Source of the DNA: Bog-473 sp963704355
Lineage (GTDB): Bacteria > Actinomycetota > Acidimicrobiia > Acidimicrobiales > RAAP-2
Assembly (NCBI GenBank): GCA_963704355.1
Contig: OY969891.1
Coordinates: forward strand, 3,968,001-4,032,000
Length of the DNA stretch: 64,000 bases
Reading direction: 5' to 3'
Part shown: piece by piece, positions 50,119 through 59,327 of the stretch
How positions within the stretch are numbered: position 1 is the first letter of the stretch
Layout: each line of letters opens with the position of its first letter
The notes under the pieces: model-generated
Databases searched by the model: none
What the model was told of the DNA's origin: nothing
What the model saw: the letters and a program-made list of their open reading frames with translations, nothing else
Position numbers and translations under genes: made by a program

Positions 50119-51744
50119 ATGACTGACTGGAACTACGCAGACGTCTGGGAGGCCGTGGCCGACGTGCAGCCCGACGCCACGGCCATCACGCAGGGCGCAC
50201 GGACGCTGACGTTCCGCGAGTTCGACCGCGGCGCCGACGGCGTCGCCCAGTTCCTGTTGGACCTCGGGGTGGCCCAGCAGGACAAGGTGGCGGTCTACCT
50301 CTACAACTCGCCCGAGTACATCCAGGCCACCTACGCCGCCATGAAGATCGGCCTCGTCCCGGTCAACACGAACTACCGCTACGGCGACGACGAGCTCGCG
50401 TACCTGTGGGACAACGCCGACGCGGTGGCCGTCGTGTTCCACGGCGCGTTCGCCGGACGGGTGGAGGGCATCCTCGACCGAGTACCCGGGGTGAAGGGCT
50501 GGCTGTGGGTGGACGACGGGTCGGGGCCCTGTCCCGACTGGGCCACTCCCTACGAGGACGCGCTCAAGTGCGCCGTCGGCCGGACGCAGGCGCCGTGGGG
50601 ACGCAGCGGCGACGACCTCTACATGCTCTACACGGGCGGCACGACGGGGATGCCCAAGGGCGTGATGTGGCGCCAGGACGACCTGTTCGCGCGGCTGATC
50701 GACGGCGGGGTACGCCACTACGACGTGAACGGCGGAGTGGAGCACGTGCGCGCTGCTTTGGAGGCGTCGCCGGGTGGCGTCACCTTGATGCCGGCGTGTC
50801 CCCTGATGCACGGGACGGGCGCCTTCACCGCCAACACGATCCTGGCCGAGGGCGGGCGGGTCTGCCTGCTCGAGTCGCGCAAGTACGACCCCGTCGAGCT
50901 GCTCGACACGGTCGAGCGCGAGAAGGTGAACGGGGTGGTCATCGTCGGCGACCCGTTCTCGCGCCCGCTGCTGGCGGCACTCGACGAGAACCCGGGGAGG
51001 TGGGACCTGAGCTCGATCATGATGATGATCTCGTCGGGGGCGATGTGGAGCGAGCCGGTGAAGCAGGAGCTGCTCTCCCACCACCCCGGGATGCTGCTGG
51101 TCGACGCGTTCAGCTCGTCCGAGGCGCTCGGCATGGGCGTCTCGGTCTCGGGCGGCGGCTCGGCGGCCAAGACGGCGTCGTTCACCCTGGGCCCGGACGT
51201 GAAGGTGCTGACCGAGGACGGCCGGCACGTGGAGCCGGGGTCCGACGAGGTCGGCGTGCTGGCGCTCGGTGGGCGGAACCCCCTCGGCTACTACAAGGAT
51301 TCAGAGAAGTCGGATCGGACGTTCAAGGAGCTCGACGGCGTGCGGTACTCCATTCCGGGGGACTACGCGCAGGTCGACGCCGACGGCACGATCCATTTGT
51401 TGGGCCGCGGATCGGTGTGCATCAACTCGGGCGGCGAGAAGATCTTCCCCGAGGAGGTCGAGGAGGCTTTGAAGACGCATGCGGGGGTGCGCGACGCCGT
51501 CGTGGTGGGGATCCCGCACCCGACCTACGGCGAGCAGATCGTGGCGGTGGTCGAGCCGGTCGACGGGGCGGTGGCCGTGGCCGAGCCTGAGCTGATTGAG
51601 CACGTCAAGGGCCGACTGGCCAGCTACAAGGCACCTCGGCGGGTGCGCACGGTGACGTCGATCGGGCGCGCCCCCAACGGGAAGGTGGACTACAAGCGGC
51701 ACCGGGCCGAATCGATTGAGGAGCTGGCGGCGCCGGCGGGCTGA
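50119..51744 (+). CDS. Acyl-CoA synthetase (AMP-forming)
   Basis: A 541-aa ANL-family ligase. P-loop LYTGGTTGMPKGVMWRQDD, A8-type motif YSIPGDYAQVDADGTIHLLGRGSVCINSGGEKIFPEEVEEALK, and the terminal Lys in APNGKVDYKRHRAE. It activates a carboxylic acid with ATP and CoA; the opening IYxYNSPEYIQATYA is like the steroid-branch FadD19-type enzymes, but the exact substrate is not settled. It is the best-preserved of the three ligases here. Confidence 0.93.
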   Translation: MTDWNYADVWEAVADVQPDATAITQGARTLTFREFDRGADGVAQFLLDLGVAQQDKVAVYLYNSPEYIQATYAAMKIGLVPVNTNYRYGDDELAYLWDNADAVAVVFHGAFAGRVEGILDRVPGVKGWLWVDDGSGPCPDWATPYEDALKCAVGRTQAPWGRSGDDLYMLYTGGTTGMPKGVMWRQDDLFARLIDGGVRHYDVNGGVEHVRAALEASPGGVTLMPACPLMHGTGAFTANTILAEGGRVCLLESRKYDPVELLDTVEREKVNGVVIVGDPFSRPLLAALDENPGRWDLSSIMMMISSGAMWSEPVKQELLSHHPGMLLVDAFSSSEALGMGVSVSGGGSAAKTASFTLGPDVKVLTEDGRHVEPGSDEVGVLALGGRNPLGYYKDSEKSDRTFKELDGVRYSIPGDYAQVDADGTIHLLGRGSVCINSGGEKIFPEEVEEALKTHAGVRDAVVVGIPHPTYGEQIVAVVEPVDGAVAVAEPELIEHVKGRLASYKAPRRVRTVTSIGRAPNGKVDYKRHRAESIEELAAPAG

Positions 51745-51819
51745 ATTCGCTCGGGGGGCCCTGCCTCGGGTCGGTCTCTTTGGCCGGGTGGGGTCGGGCG
51801 GGCTGGGCAAACTGGGGCG

Positions 51820-52476
51820 ATGTTCGTGGCCCCGGTCGATGCAACTCGTGGCGAGCCAGAGTGGCGAGCCTTCGTCGAGTCCCATCCCTTCGGGCACCTC
51901 GTTGCCCCCGGGGGGCTGGACCGTGAGATGCCCGTCGTCGTGCCGACCCAGTTCGTGCTGGCCGGCCACACGGTGTGGCTGCACCTGGTGCGCGCCAACC
52001 CGATCTTCGCCGCGCTCTCGGAGAATCCGCGCGTGCTGCTGAGCGTGGCGGACGACTGGGCCTTCGTCCCCTCGTCGTGGAAGGCGATCGATGCCGAGGA
52101 CCCGCTGCTGGGCATTCCCACGACCTACTACGGAGCCGTACAGCTGGTGGGGACGGCGACCGTGCACGACGAGCGGACGGCACCCGGACATGTGGCCGCG
52201 ATCCTGCGCCGGCAGCTGGCGGCCTTCCAGCCCGACGTCGAGGTGGCCGACCCGAGTGAGGCGCACGCCGCGAAGTTGTTCGGGATCCTCGGGATTGAGA
52301 TCCGAGTGTCGGCGGTGACGGCCAAGTTCAAGTACGGGGGCAACGTCGACGAGGCGCACCGGCGAGCGGTAGTGGCGCGTTTGCAGTCGCGGCACTCGGT
52401 CGGCGACGAGGCGGCGGCCGGGCACGTGCTGCGCCGGCTGGGGGACGTCGAGGGTTGGGAGGGCCTGGAGCATTAG
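51820..52476 (+). CDS. FMN-binding PaiB-like protein
   Basis: A 218-aa protein of the FMN-binding split-barrel (PaiB/Transcriptional regulator FMN_bind_2) family: SHPFGHLVAPGGLDREMPVVVPTQFV, HLVRANPIFAALSENPRVLLSVADDWAFVPSSWKAID..IPTTYYGAVQLVGTATV. It probably binds flavin. Called a negative regulator in Bacillus, but no DNA-binding part is seen here. ATG 51820 with GGGGCG before. Confidence 0.88.
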   Translation: MFVAPVDATRGEPEWRAFVESHPFGHLVAPGGLDREMPVVVPTQFVLAGHTVWLHLVRANPIFAALSENPRVLLSVADDWAFVPSSWKAIDAEDPLLGIPTTYYGAVQLVGTATVHDERTAPGHVAAILRRQLAAFQPDVEVADPSEAHAAKLFGILGIEIRVSAVTAKFKYGGNVDEAHRRAVVARLQSRHSVGDEAAAGHVLRRLGDVEGWEGLEH

Positions 52477-52524
52477 TCCGCGTTGGCGTTGGCGTCCGCG
52501 TCGGCGTGACTGAGCGGCCCGTCG

Positions 52525-52989
52525 TTACGTCGTGGGCGCGAGCTCGGCCGCTTGCGCCAGGTTGGCGAGCGTCTCCTCCATCTGCTGTTCGGCGTTGCTG
52601 GCTCCGTGGTCGCCCATGACCCGGGCGATGGCGGTGAACCACGGCTTGCGCTGGTCCCGCCAGGACTCGGTCACTCGGCAGCCGGTGTCCGTCTCCTCGA
52701 ACTCATAGCGCCAGCTGGCCACAGCGAGGGGACCCGAGGTCACGGCGAACTCGAAGACCTTGCCCGGCTCGCAGCCGATGACGGTGACCGTTGTGGACCA
52801 ACGCCGGAGTCCGTTCTTGTTCGTGCCCCTGAAGACGGCTCCGAGGGTTGGGCCGTTGGCACCCTTCACCCACTTGCCCCCCTTGTTCTCAGGCGACCAA
52901 TCCCCCATCCGGGGCAGGTCGGAAACGAGCGCCCACACCTTGTCGGCGGGCGCGGCGATGTCGCGGGTTACTGCAGTCGGGTACGCCAT
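52525..52989 (-). CDS. SRPBCC-family (polyketide cyclase/START-like) protein
   Basis: A 154-aa protein of the hydrophobic-cavity fold: MAYPTAVTRDIAAPADKVWALVSDLPRMGDWSPENKGGKWVKGANGPTLGAVFRGTNKNGLRRWSTTVTVI, ending FTAIARVMGDHGASNAEQQMEETLANLAQ. It binds a hydrophobic ligand; members act in hydroxylated-ring reactions or as carriers. An in-frame ATG at 53001 is the alternative start. Longer upstream frames run through a minisatellite and are not credible. Confidence 0.87.
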   Translation of the reverse strand: MAYPTAVTRDIAAPADKVWALVSDLPRMGDWSPENKGGKWVKGANGPTLGAVFRGTNKNGLRRWSTTVTVIGCEPGKVFEFAVTSGPLAVASWRYEFEETDTGCRVTESWRDQRKPWFTAIARVMGDHGASNAEQQMEETLANLAQAAELAPTT

Positions 52990-53060
52990 GCGCCAGACCA
53001 TAGGCCGTCGGCGCGCAATCGTCATCGTTCCCAACAGGCCCGTCGCTGGCGGAGGCTTCG

Positions 53061-53170
53061 CGGCGGAGCGCCGCGGAGCTGGGCGGAGCGCCGCGGAGCT
53101 GGGCGGAGCGCCGCGGAGCTGGGCGGAGCGCCGCGGAGCTGGGCGGAGCGCCGCGGAGCTGGGCGGAGCG
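53061..53170. repeat. 20-bp minisatellite, five and a half copies
   Basis: Units GGGCGGAGCGCCGCGGAGCT at 53061 (first base C), 53081, 53101, 53121 and 53141, then half a unit to 53170. The units are identical but for the first base. It is in the divergent gap between the SRPBCC gene and the ligase gene. The gap (375 bp) also contains the 53201 repeat and the KstR-like site. Confidence 0.9.
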
Positions 53171-53200
53171 GCGGGCGTTGCAAAGAGCTGTTCGACGGAC

Positions 53201-53300
53201 CCCGTGCGTGTCTCCAAAAACCGTAAACAGGACTGTTGAGTGGCCGACTGCTTCAGAGGACCCGTGCGTGTCTCCAAAAACCATAAACAGGACTGTTGAG
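53201..53300. repeat. Dispersed palindromic element, copy 4, two half-copies in tandem
   Basis: A 40-bp segment (53201-53240) is repeated at 53261-53300 with a single base change. Each holds TGTCTCCAAAAACCGTAAAC, the reverse complement of the right half of the element (GTTTACGGTTTTTGGAGACA). The left half is missing. The spacing is exactly 60 bp, so a 60-bp unit has duplicated. Confidence 0.85.
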
Positions 53301-53339
53301 GATTGTGGCCTTCGTCGCCGTGACGATTGCCGACAGAAT

Positions 53340-53353
53340 GAGAACGTGTTCTA
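53340..53353. promoter_or_regulatory. KstR-like operator upstream of the frameshifted ligase gene
   Basis: GAGAACGTGTTCTA differs at one base from the KstR consensus TnnAACnnGTTnnA of mycobacterial cholesterol regulation (established, from memory). It is palindromic apart from the outer base and centre (AGAAC-GT-GTTCT) and ends 11 bp before the gene start at 53365. Confidence 0.6.
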
Positions 53354-53364
53354 ATCTCCGGCCG

Positions 53365-55015
53365 ATGGAGTTCAACCTCGCCGACCTGTTCGAGGCGGCC
53401 GTCGACGCGTACCCCGAACGGGAGTACGTGGTGGCGGACGGCAAGCGTCGGACCTACGCCGAGATGGAGGCCCGGGCCAACCAGCTGGCCCACTATTTGG
53501 CTTCAGAGGGCATCGGAGTCGGTGACCACGTCGGGATTTACGCCTACAACTCGGTCGAATGGGTGGAGACGGCTTGGGCGGTGTTCAAACTCCGGGCGAT
53601 CTGGATCAACATCAACTACCGATACGTCAAGGACGAGCTCCAGTACCTGTTGACGAACGCCGACTTGAAGGCGCTCGTGCACCAGCGGGAATTCTCGCCC
53701 TTGGTCTCCGCGTTGCTGCCCGAGCTGCCCGACCTGCGGCTTCTGCTCGTCATCGAGGACGGCAGCGACGCCGAGCCCGCCCCGGGAGCGCTGACCTACG
53801 AGGAGGCCCTTGCCGGACAGTCCGAAGCGCGCGATTTCGGGCCGCGGACGGGCGACGACCTCTACATCCTCTACACCGGCGGGACCACCGGAATGCCGAA
53901 GGGTGTCGTGTGGAAACACAAGGACGTCTTCTACGCGCTCGGGGGCGGTACCGACCCGACCACCAACCAGCGGGTCACCGACCCATCGGTGATGGTGCAG
54001 AAGGGCGCGGGCGGCGGCATGGTGCATCTTCCGGTGGCGCCACTGATGCACGGGGCGACGCAATGGTCCGTCATGGGGCAGAGCTTCGTCGGCTCGAAGA
54101 TCGTGCTGATGGCGAAGTTCGATCCGCACGACGTATGGCGTCTCGTGGGCGAGGAGCGTGTCAACTCGGTGATGATCACGGGGGACGCCATGGGCAAGCC
54201 GCTCATCGAGCGCCTCGACGAGCCCGATGCCGCGTCGTACGATCTGTCCTCCCTGCTCGCGGTGGTGTCCTCGGCCGCGCTGTTCTCGGCGCCGGTCAAG
54301 GACCAGTTCTTCGAGCGCCTGCCCAACCTCGTGATCACCGACGCCATCGGCTCGTCCGAGGGCGGCAACAACGGGATGACGGTGGTGACCGCTGGCAACA
54401 CCGCCATGAAGAGCGGCCCGACCGTCCATCTCCTGGGCGAGACGGTCGTGTTCGACGAGGACCTTCAGTTGGTCGAGCCGGGCTCGGGCGTGATCGGCAA
54501 GATCGCCCGTTCCGGCGACATCCCGGTGGGGTACTACAACGACCCAAAGAAGACCGCCGAGGTCTTCCTCAGAGGTGCGCGGCACCCGCTACGTGATGCC
54601 GGGTGACTACGCCACCGTCGAGGCGGACGGATCGATCACGCTGCTCGGCCGGGGATCGATCGTCATCAATTCGGGCGGCGAGAAGATCTTCCCCGAGGAG
54701 GTCGAGTCGGCCGTGCGCTCGCACCCCGACGTCATGGACGCCGTCGTGTGTGGCGCCCCCGACGAGCGGTGGGGTCAGACGGTGGCGGCGATCATCCAGC
54801 CGCGCGTCGGCCACGAGGCGCCCTCGCTCGAATCGCTGCAGGAGCACTGCCGGACCAGCATCGCCGGTTACAAGCTGCCCCGCCGGCTTCATGTCGTCGG
54901 GGCGGTGGAGCGCTCTCCGAGTGGCAAACCCGACTACACGTGGGCTACGGCGATCGTGAGCACGACGGCGCCCGACGCTGCCACGCCGTCGGGCAGGAGC
55001 GAGCCCGCGACCTGA
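53365..55015 (+). pseudogene. Acyl-CoA synthetase with one-base frameshift
   Basis: Two adjacent frames form one ANL-family ligase. The first, 53365 to the break at about 54570, has LYTGGTTGMPKGVVWKHKD and SGDIPVGYYNDPKKTAEVFL. The second continues VRGTRYVMPGDYATVEADGSITLLGRGSIVINSGGEKIFPEEVES to SGKPDYTWA. Between them CTCAGAGGTGCGC reads as CTC + A + GAGGTGCGC; removing A at 54571 restores AEVFLEVRGTRY. A single inserted base, either a mutation or a sequencing error. The gene is similar to 50119-51744. A KstR-like site and repeat are upstream. Confidence 0.85.
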
Positions 55016-55077
55016 CCGCAGCGCGTGCGACCATCGACACGCGCGAGACGTCGCGTTAGCGTGCGGCGATCACTCGG

Positions 55078-57303
55078 ATGGCGAACATGTTCGGACGGGT
55101 TGCCCGGGAACAGCGTTGCGCACACTTGTTTGCGCCCGTCATCGCAGCGCTCACCCTGGTGACCCTGGTGGGAATGGCTCCCACCAACCCGACGAGTGCC
55201 GGCGCCACGTCACCGCCCGCTGACTCCGGCTCCTCTTGGACCGTGTACCACGGCAGTCCGCTCGGCACTGGGGTCGACACCTCGGGGGTGACCTTCTCTC
55301 CGGCCAGCGACGCCTGGACGTCCCCCGTCCTGGACGGCCAGGTGTACGGCGAGCCACTCGAGACCGGCGGCCGGGTCTTCGTGGCCACCGAGAACGACAC
55401 GATCTACGCGCTCGCGGCGAATTCGGGTTCGGTCCTGTGGTCGACGCACGTCGGCACACCTGTGCCCTCGTCCAGCCTTCAGTGCGGCAACATCAACCCG
55501 GTCGTGGGCATCACGGGTACCCCGGTGATCGACGCCGACCGCGGGGAGATCTTCGCCGTGGCCGATGAGCTCGTCAACGGCGCGCCCGCCCACTTCTTGA
55601 TCGGGCTGAACATCTACTCGGGGGCGTCGGAGCTCGTGGAGGGGGTCGACCCGCCGGGAGCCTCGACGCCCCACCTCCTGCAGCGGACCGGCCTCAACCT
55701 GGACGGTGGGAGCGTGGTCTTCGGGTACGGCGGCAACGCCGGCGACTGCGAGCCCTATCACGGCTGGATCGTCGGGGCGCCCGAAGGCGGTGGCGGCCCC
55801 GGTTTCTTCGACACGACGGGCAGCGTGCCAAACGGGACCCAGGGAGCCGTATGGATGGGCGGCGCAGCACCAGAGGTCGACGCGGCGGGCAACATCTGGG
55901 CCTCCACTGGCAACGGGTCGTCGGCGACCCCGTATGACGGGAGCGACTCCGTGTTCGAGCTGTCGTCAGGCCTGATCTCGGAGCAGCTCTTCGCACCGAC
56001 GAGCTGGTCCTCGGACAACTCGCACGACCGCGACCTCGGCTCGACCGCTCCGGCGTTGCTCTCGAACGGCACGGCGCTGCAGGTGGGCAAGTCACAAACG
56101 GGCTACCTGCTGAATCAGGCAGATCTCGGCGGCATCGGCGGCCAGCTCATCACCGCGCCGCTGTGTGGCAGCGCCGACGCTGACGGCGGCGACGCCGTGG
56201 TGGGCTCCGTCGTCTACGTCCCATGTGACAGCGGGGTGGAGGCCGTTCAGACGAGCGACGCACCAGCGAGCATCTCCGAGCTCTGGAGCGCGGCCAGCGG
56301 CGCGCACGGTCCGCCGATCGTGGCGGGAGGCCTGGTGTGGTCCATCGGCGGCGGCAACCTCGACGGGATCAACCCGGCGAACGGCGCCACCGTGGAGCAG
56401 CTACCCATCGGTGGCGAAGCGAACCACTTCCCGACGCCGTCGGTGGGCGACGGTCTGCTGCTGGCCCCGATCACCGACCAAGTCGTGGCGTTCTCCGGCT
56501 CGGCCGGGCTGCCCGGACCCCCGGCACCTCCGCCACCGGCACCGCCCAACGCGTCGTACTGGCTCACCGCGTCCGACGGCGGGATCTTCAGTTTCGGCAA
56601 CGCCGGGTTCTATGGATCGACCGGCGGCACGCCGTTGAACCGACCGGTGGTGGGCATGGCACCCACGGCGTCCAAGGGCGGCTATTGGCTCGTCGCGTCC
56701 GACGGAGGCATCTTCTCCTTCGGGAATGCGGCCTTCCACGGCTCAGAAGGAGGCAAGGCGCTGAACGCTCCGATCGTGGGCATGGCCGCAACTCCCGATG
56801 GCAGCGGGTATTGGCTCGTGGCCTCCGACGGAGGGATCTTCAGCTTCGGCGACGCGACTTTCTTCGGATCGATGGGTGGCCAGCGGCTCAACGCCCCGAT
56901 CGTCGGCATGTCGGCGACGAGGGACGGGTTCGGCTATTGGCTCGTCGCTTCCGACGGCGGGATCTTCAGCTTCGGCGATGCCTTGTTCCACGGCTCGATG
57001 GGCGGCACACGCTTGAACAAGCCGATCGTGGGCATGGCGGCAACACCCGACGCGCTCGGTTACTGGCTCGTCGCTTCAGACGGGGGGATCTTCAGCTTCG
57101 GGGACGCCGGGTTCTTCGGCTCGACGGGCGGCATCGCGCTCGTCCGGCCGGCGGTCGCCATGGCTCCCACTCCCGACGGGCGCGGGTACTGGATTGCTGC
57201 CTCCGACGGCGGCATCTTCAGCTACGGCGACGCCAACTTCGACGGCTCCGAGGGTGGGGTCGTGCTCAATCGGCCGGTCGTTGGTATGGCGTCAGCCAGC
57301 TGA
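55078..57303 (+). CDS. Secreted PQQ-like propeller protein with six 42-residue repeats
   Basis: A 741-aa exported protein. After a signal (HLFAPVIAALTLVTLVGMAP) comes a beta-propeller (WTVYHGSPLGTGVD ... VLWSTHVGTPVPSS ... EVDAAGNIWASTGNG) like PQQ-repeat proteins, a Pro-rich hinge (PGPPAPPPPAPPN), then six tandem repeats of about 42 residues (GYWLVASDGGIFSFGDA-FFGS-GG-LN-PIVGM-ATPDG), from residue 488 to the end. The repeats probably form a second beta-propeller. Such repeats are frequent in Acidimicrobiia surface proteins; no enzymatic role is shown. Confidence 0.85.
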   Translation: MANMFGRVAREQRCAHLFAPVIAALTLVTLVGMAPTNPTSAGATSPPADSGSSWTVYHGSPLGTGVDTSGVTFSPASDAWTSPVLDGQVYGEPLETGGRVFVATENDTIYALAANSGSVLWSTHVGTPVPSSSLQCGNINPVVGITGTPVIDADRGEIFAVADELVNGAPAHFLIGLNIYSGASELVEGVDPPGASTPHLLQRTGLNLDGGSVVFGYGGNAGDCEPYHGWIVGAPEGGGGPGFFDTTGSVPNGTQGAVWMGGAAPEVDAAGNIWASTGNGSSATPYDGSDSVFELSSGLISEQLFAPTSWSSDNSHDRDLGSTAPALLSNGTALQVGKSQTGYLLNQADLGGIGGQLITAPLCGSADADGGDAVVGSVVYVPCDSGVEAVQTSDAPASISELWSAASGAHGPPIVAGGLVWSIGGGNLDGINPANGATVEQLPIGGEANHFPTPSVGDGLLLAPITDQVVAFSGSAGLPGPPAPPPPAPPNASYWLTASDGGIFSFGNAGFYGSTGGTPLNRPVVGMAPTASKGGYWLVASDGGIFSFGNAAFHGSEGGKALNAPIVGMAATPDGSGYWLVASDGGIFSFGDATFFGSMGGQRLNAPIVGMSATRDGFGYWLVASDGGIFSFGDALFHGSMGGTRLNKPIVGMAATPDALGYWLVASDGGIFSFGDAGFFGSTGGIALVRPAVAMAPTPDGRGYWIAASDGGIFSYGDANFDGSEGGVVLNRPVVGMASAS

Positions 57304-57495
57304 AGTCTCCCGCCACCACATACATTGGCGGTATGCCGGCCTGGCGTTCACCAATCATGGCTCGGCCTCTCTCGTCGGTGAGTGTGAGCGCCAGCTCGTC
57401 CATGAATGGTGGATGTTCGTCGACGATGGGGACCGTCCTTGTCCCATTGTCGATGGGTCCCAACCGGGTCGCGAGCCGGCGTCGTTGAGCACGTG

Positions 57496-58047
57496 GTGTC
57501 CTCGGGCGAGATCCTCCTGCTGACCGGCTCTCCGGGCAGCGGCAAGACCACCATCGCGCCGCTGGTGGCGGACCATCGCGTGCCCTCGGCCTGCCTCGAC
57601 CTCGACTGGTTCTTCGCCAAGTTGCGACAGGGTGCGATCGAACCTTGGCGAGGGGAGTCGCACGCGCAGAACCGCGTCGTGCTGCGCGCCGCCGCTGAGT
57701 CCGTCGCCGCGTTCGCCCAGGGCGGGTATTACACGGTGGCCGAGGGCATCCTCTACCCCTTCATGCTCGACCTCTTCGTGCAGGCTTGCGCTCCCCACAC
57801 GCTCACGCTCAATTACGCGGTCCTGCGAGCGCCGATCGGGGTCGTGCAGCAACGCGTGCAGGATCGCCGGTTGGAGCCGGCGCATGCCGACGCCCTGGCC
57901 GAGGCCTCCGTGGTCGACGATCTGTGGACACAGTTCGAGCGCCAGGGCGTGGGCGCGCTGCATGGAGTGGACTCGGGCGCCCGCAGTCCCGAGGAGATCG
58001 CCGACGAGATCGACCGGCGGATGGCGGCGGGCGACTTCCGCCTGTAG
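57496..58047 (+). CDS. Small P-loop kinase-like ATPase
   Basis: A 183-aa protein with Walker A GEILLLTGSPGSGKTTIAPL and a DLDWFF motif near the second strand, like small gluconate/zeta-toxin-like or adenylate-type kinases. AEGILYPFMLDLF and DDLWTQFERQGV follow. The substrate cannot be told. GTG 57493 or 57496 is the start; the upstream in-frame ATG would add 30 residues of doubtful value. Confidence 0.75.
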   Translation: MSSGEILLLTGSPGSGKTTIAPLVADHRVPSACLDLDWFFAKLRQGAIEPWRGESHAQNRVVLRAAAESVAAFAQGGYYTVAEGILYPFMLDLFVQACAPHTLTLNYAVLRAPIGVVQQRVQDRRLEPAHADALAEASVVDDLWTQFERQGVGALHGVDSGARSPEEIADEIDRRMAAGDFRL

Positions 58048-58055
58048 CGGCCGCG

Positions 58056-59192
58056 TTACTTGGAGGCGGTCGGCGCCGCCAGGCGCTGCTTCGTCGTCGA
58101 GTGGGCCGGGTCCTTGTCGTACTGCGGCAGCACGGTCGTGCCGAATGTCTCGACGGCCTCCTGGCAGTTCTCGAGCGAGATGGAGGTCGACAGCATGCCG
58201 AACGACAGCTGGTCCGCCCCGGTCCCGGCGTACCGCTCGATACACTTCGCCACCTCTTCGGGGCTGCCGATGGCCATTTCGCCGGCGGCAATGGCCGCAT
58301 CGAGCTGGTCCGCGGTGATGGGCGGGATCGTCTCGGGCCACTGGGGGATCCCGGCCGGCCGCGGGAACGTGTCCAGGTAGCGGAACAGGATGCTGATGAA
58401 GTAGTTCGTGTCGGCATCGAGGAAGACCTTGCGGGCCTTCGCCCCGTCCTCCATGCACAGCATCTGCGTCGTCACCATCACGTTGTTGTTGACGAAACCG
58501 CCGACCGGGTTCTTGCAGTCCTCGATCTTCTCCTTGTAGCGGCTCACGAGCGGGGTGAGCGCCTCGGGGCTCGAGAAGCCGAAGCACAGTACGCCGACGC
58601 CCAACTCAGCGGCGAGGTCGAAGGTACCGGGGCTGCCGGCCGCCATCCAGAGGGGCGGGTGCGGCTTGGAGTAAGGCTTGGGCAGCACGTTGCGCGACGG
58701 CATGGAGAAGAACTTGCCGTCGTAGCTGTACTCCTCGTCCTTCCACATGCGCACGATCTGGGGGAGGGTCTCGGCCACCATCTCGCGGGTGAGCTCCGGG
58801 TCCTCGATGCCGAAGCCCTTTTGCTCGGTCGTCGACGAGCCGCGGCCGGTGCCGAACTCGAAGCGTCCGCCGGAGAGGTGGTCGAGCATGGCGACGCGCT
58901 CGGCGATGCGGGCGGGGTGGTTGACCGGGGGCGTGATGTTGAAGATGCCCGAGCCGAGGTGGATGTTGTTCGTGCGGGCGGCGGCATAGGCGAGGAACGA
59001 CTCGTTCGCAGACAGGTGCGAGTAGGTGGTGAGGAAGTGGTGCTCGGTGACCCAGGCGTACTTGAACCCAGCTTTGTCCGCCGCCTCCACGTAGGCGATC
59101 TCGTCCATGATGCGGTCGTGCTCGGCCGACGCACCGTGTTGCTCGACGTACCGGGGCAGCACGCACACGCTGTTGAAGATGCCGAATTCCAT
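58056..59192 (-). CDS. LLM-class flavin-dependent monooxygenase
   Basis: A 378-aa luciferase-like enzyme: EFGIFNSVCVLPRYVEQHG, GFKYAWVTEHHFLTTYSHLSANESFLAYAAARTNNIHLGSGIFNITPPVNHPARIAERVAMLDHLSGGRFEFGTGRG. The HHF-TTYSH and RxxxGTGRG positions are those of bacterial luciferase-like monooxygenases. It probably oxidises an organic compound with FMNH2 or F420H2. ATG 59192 (GAGGA 10 nt ahead). Divergent from the 59328 ligase gene. Confidence 0.93.
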   Translation of the reverse strand: MEFGIFNSVCVLPRYVEQHGASAEHDRIMDEIAYVEAADKAGFKYAWVTEHHFLTTYSHLSANESFLAYAAARTNNIHLGSGIFNITPPVNHPARIAERVAMLDHLSGGRFEFGTGRGSSTTEQKGFGIEDPELTREMVAETLPQIVRMWKDEEYSYDGKFFSMPSRNVLPKPYSKPHPPLWMAAGSPGTFDLAAELGVGVLCFGFSSPEALTPLVSRYKEKIEDCKNPVGGFVNNNVMVTTQMLCMEDGAKARKVFLDADTNYFISILFRYLDTFPRPAGIPQWPETIPPITADQLDAAIAAGEMAIGSPEEVAKCIERYAGTGADQLSFGMLSTSISLENCQEAVETFGTTVLPQYDKDPAHSTTKQRLAAPTASK

Positions 59193-59270
59193 GGTCTGCA
59201 CGTCCTCGTCTACGGTGCCGCGGTCCGTTCCGCCAGCGTCCCTGGGACCGTAACAGGTGGAACGATAAAA

Positions 59271-59284
59271 TGCAACGTGTTCCA
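59271..59284. promoter_or_regulatory. KstR-like operator between the LLM and ligase genes
   Basis: TGCAACGTGTTCCA matches TnnAACnnGTTnnA at all six fixed core bases and both outer bases. It is 78 bp from the LLM start and 43 bp from the ligase start, positioned to control both. Confidence 0.6.
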
Positions 59285-59327
59285 ATAATGGGCGTTCCAG
59301 CCCTGGTCAGAAAGGTTTGGAGGTGGA

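Noticed and set aside
53041..53300. CRISPR array
   Set aside because: The units are directly adjacent or 20 bp apart with no unique spacers of CRISPR length, and no cas gene is in the window.
52525..53493. Long N-terminal extension of the SRPBCC protein through the minisatellite
   Set aside because: The extension translates the 20-bp units into Arg/Ala/Pro repeats; the conserved domain begins at 52989.
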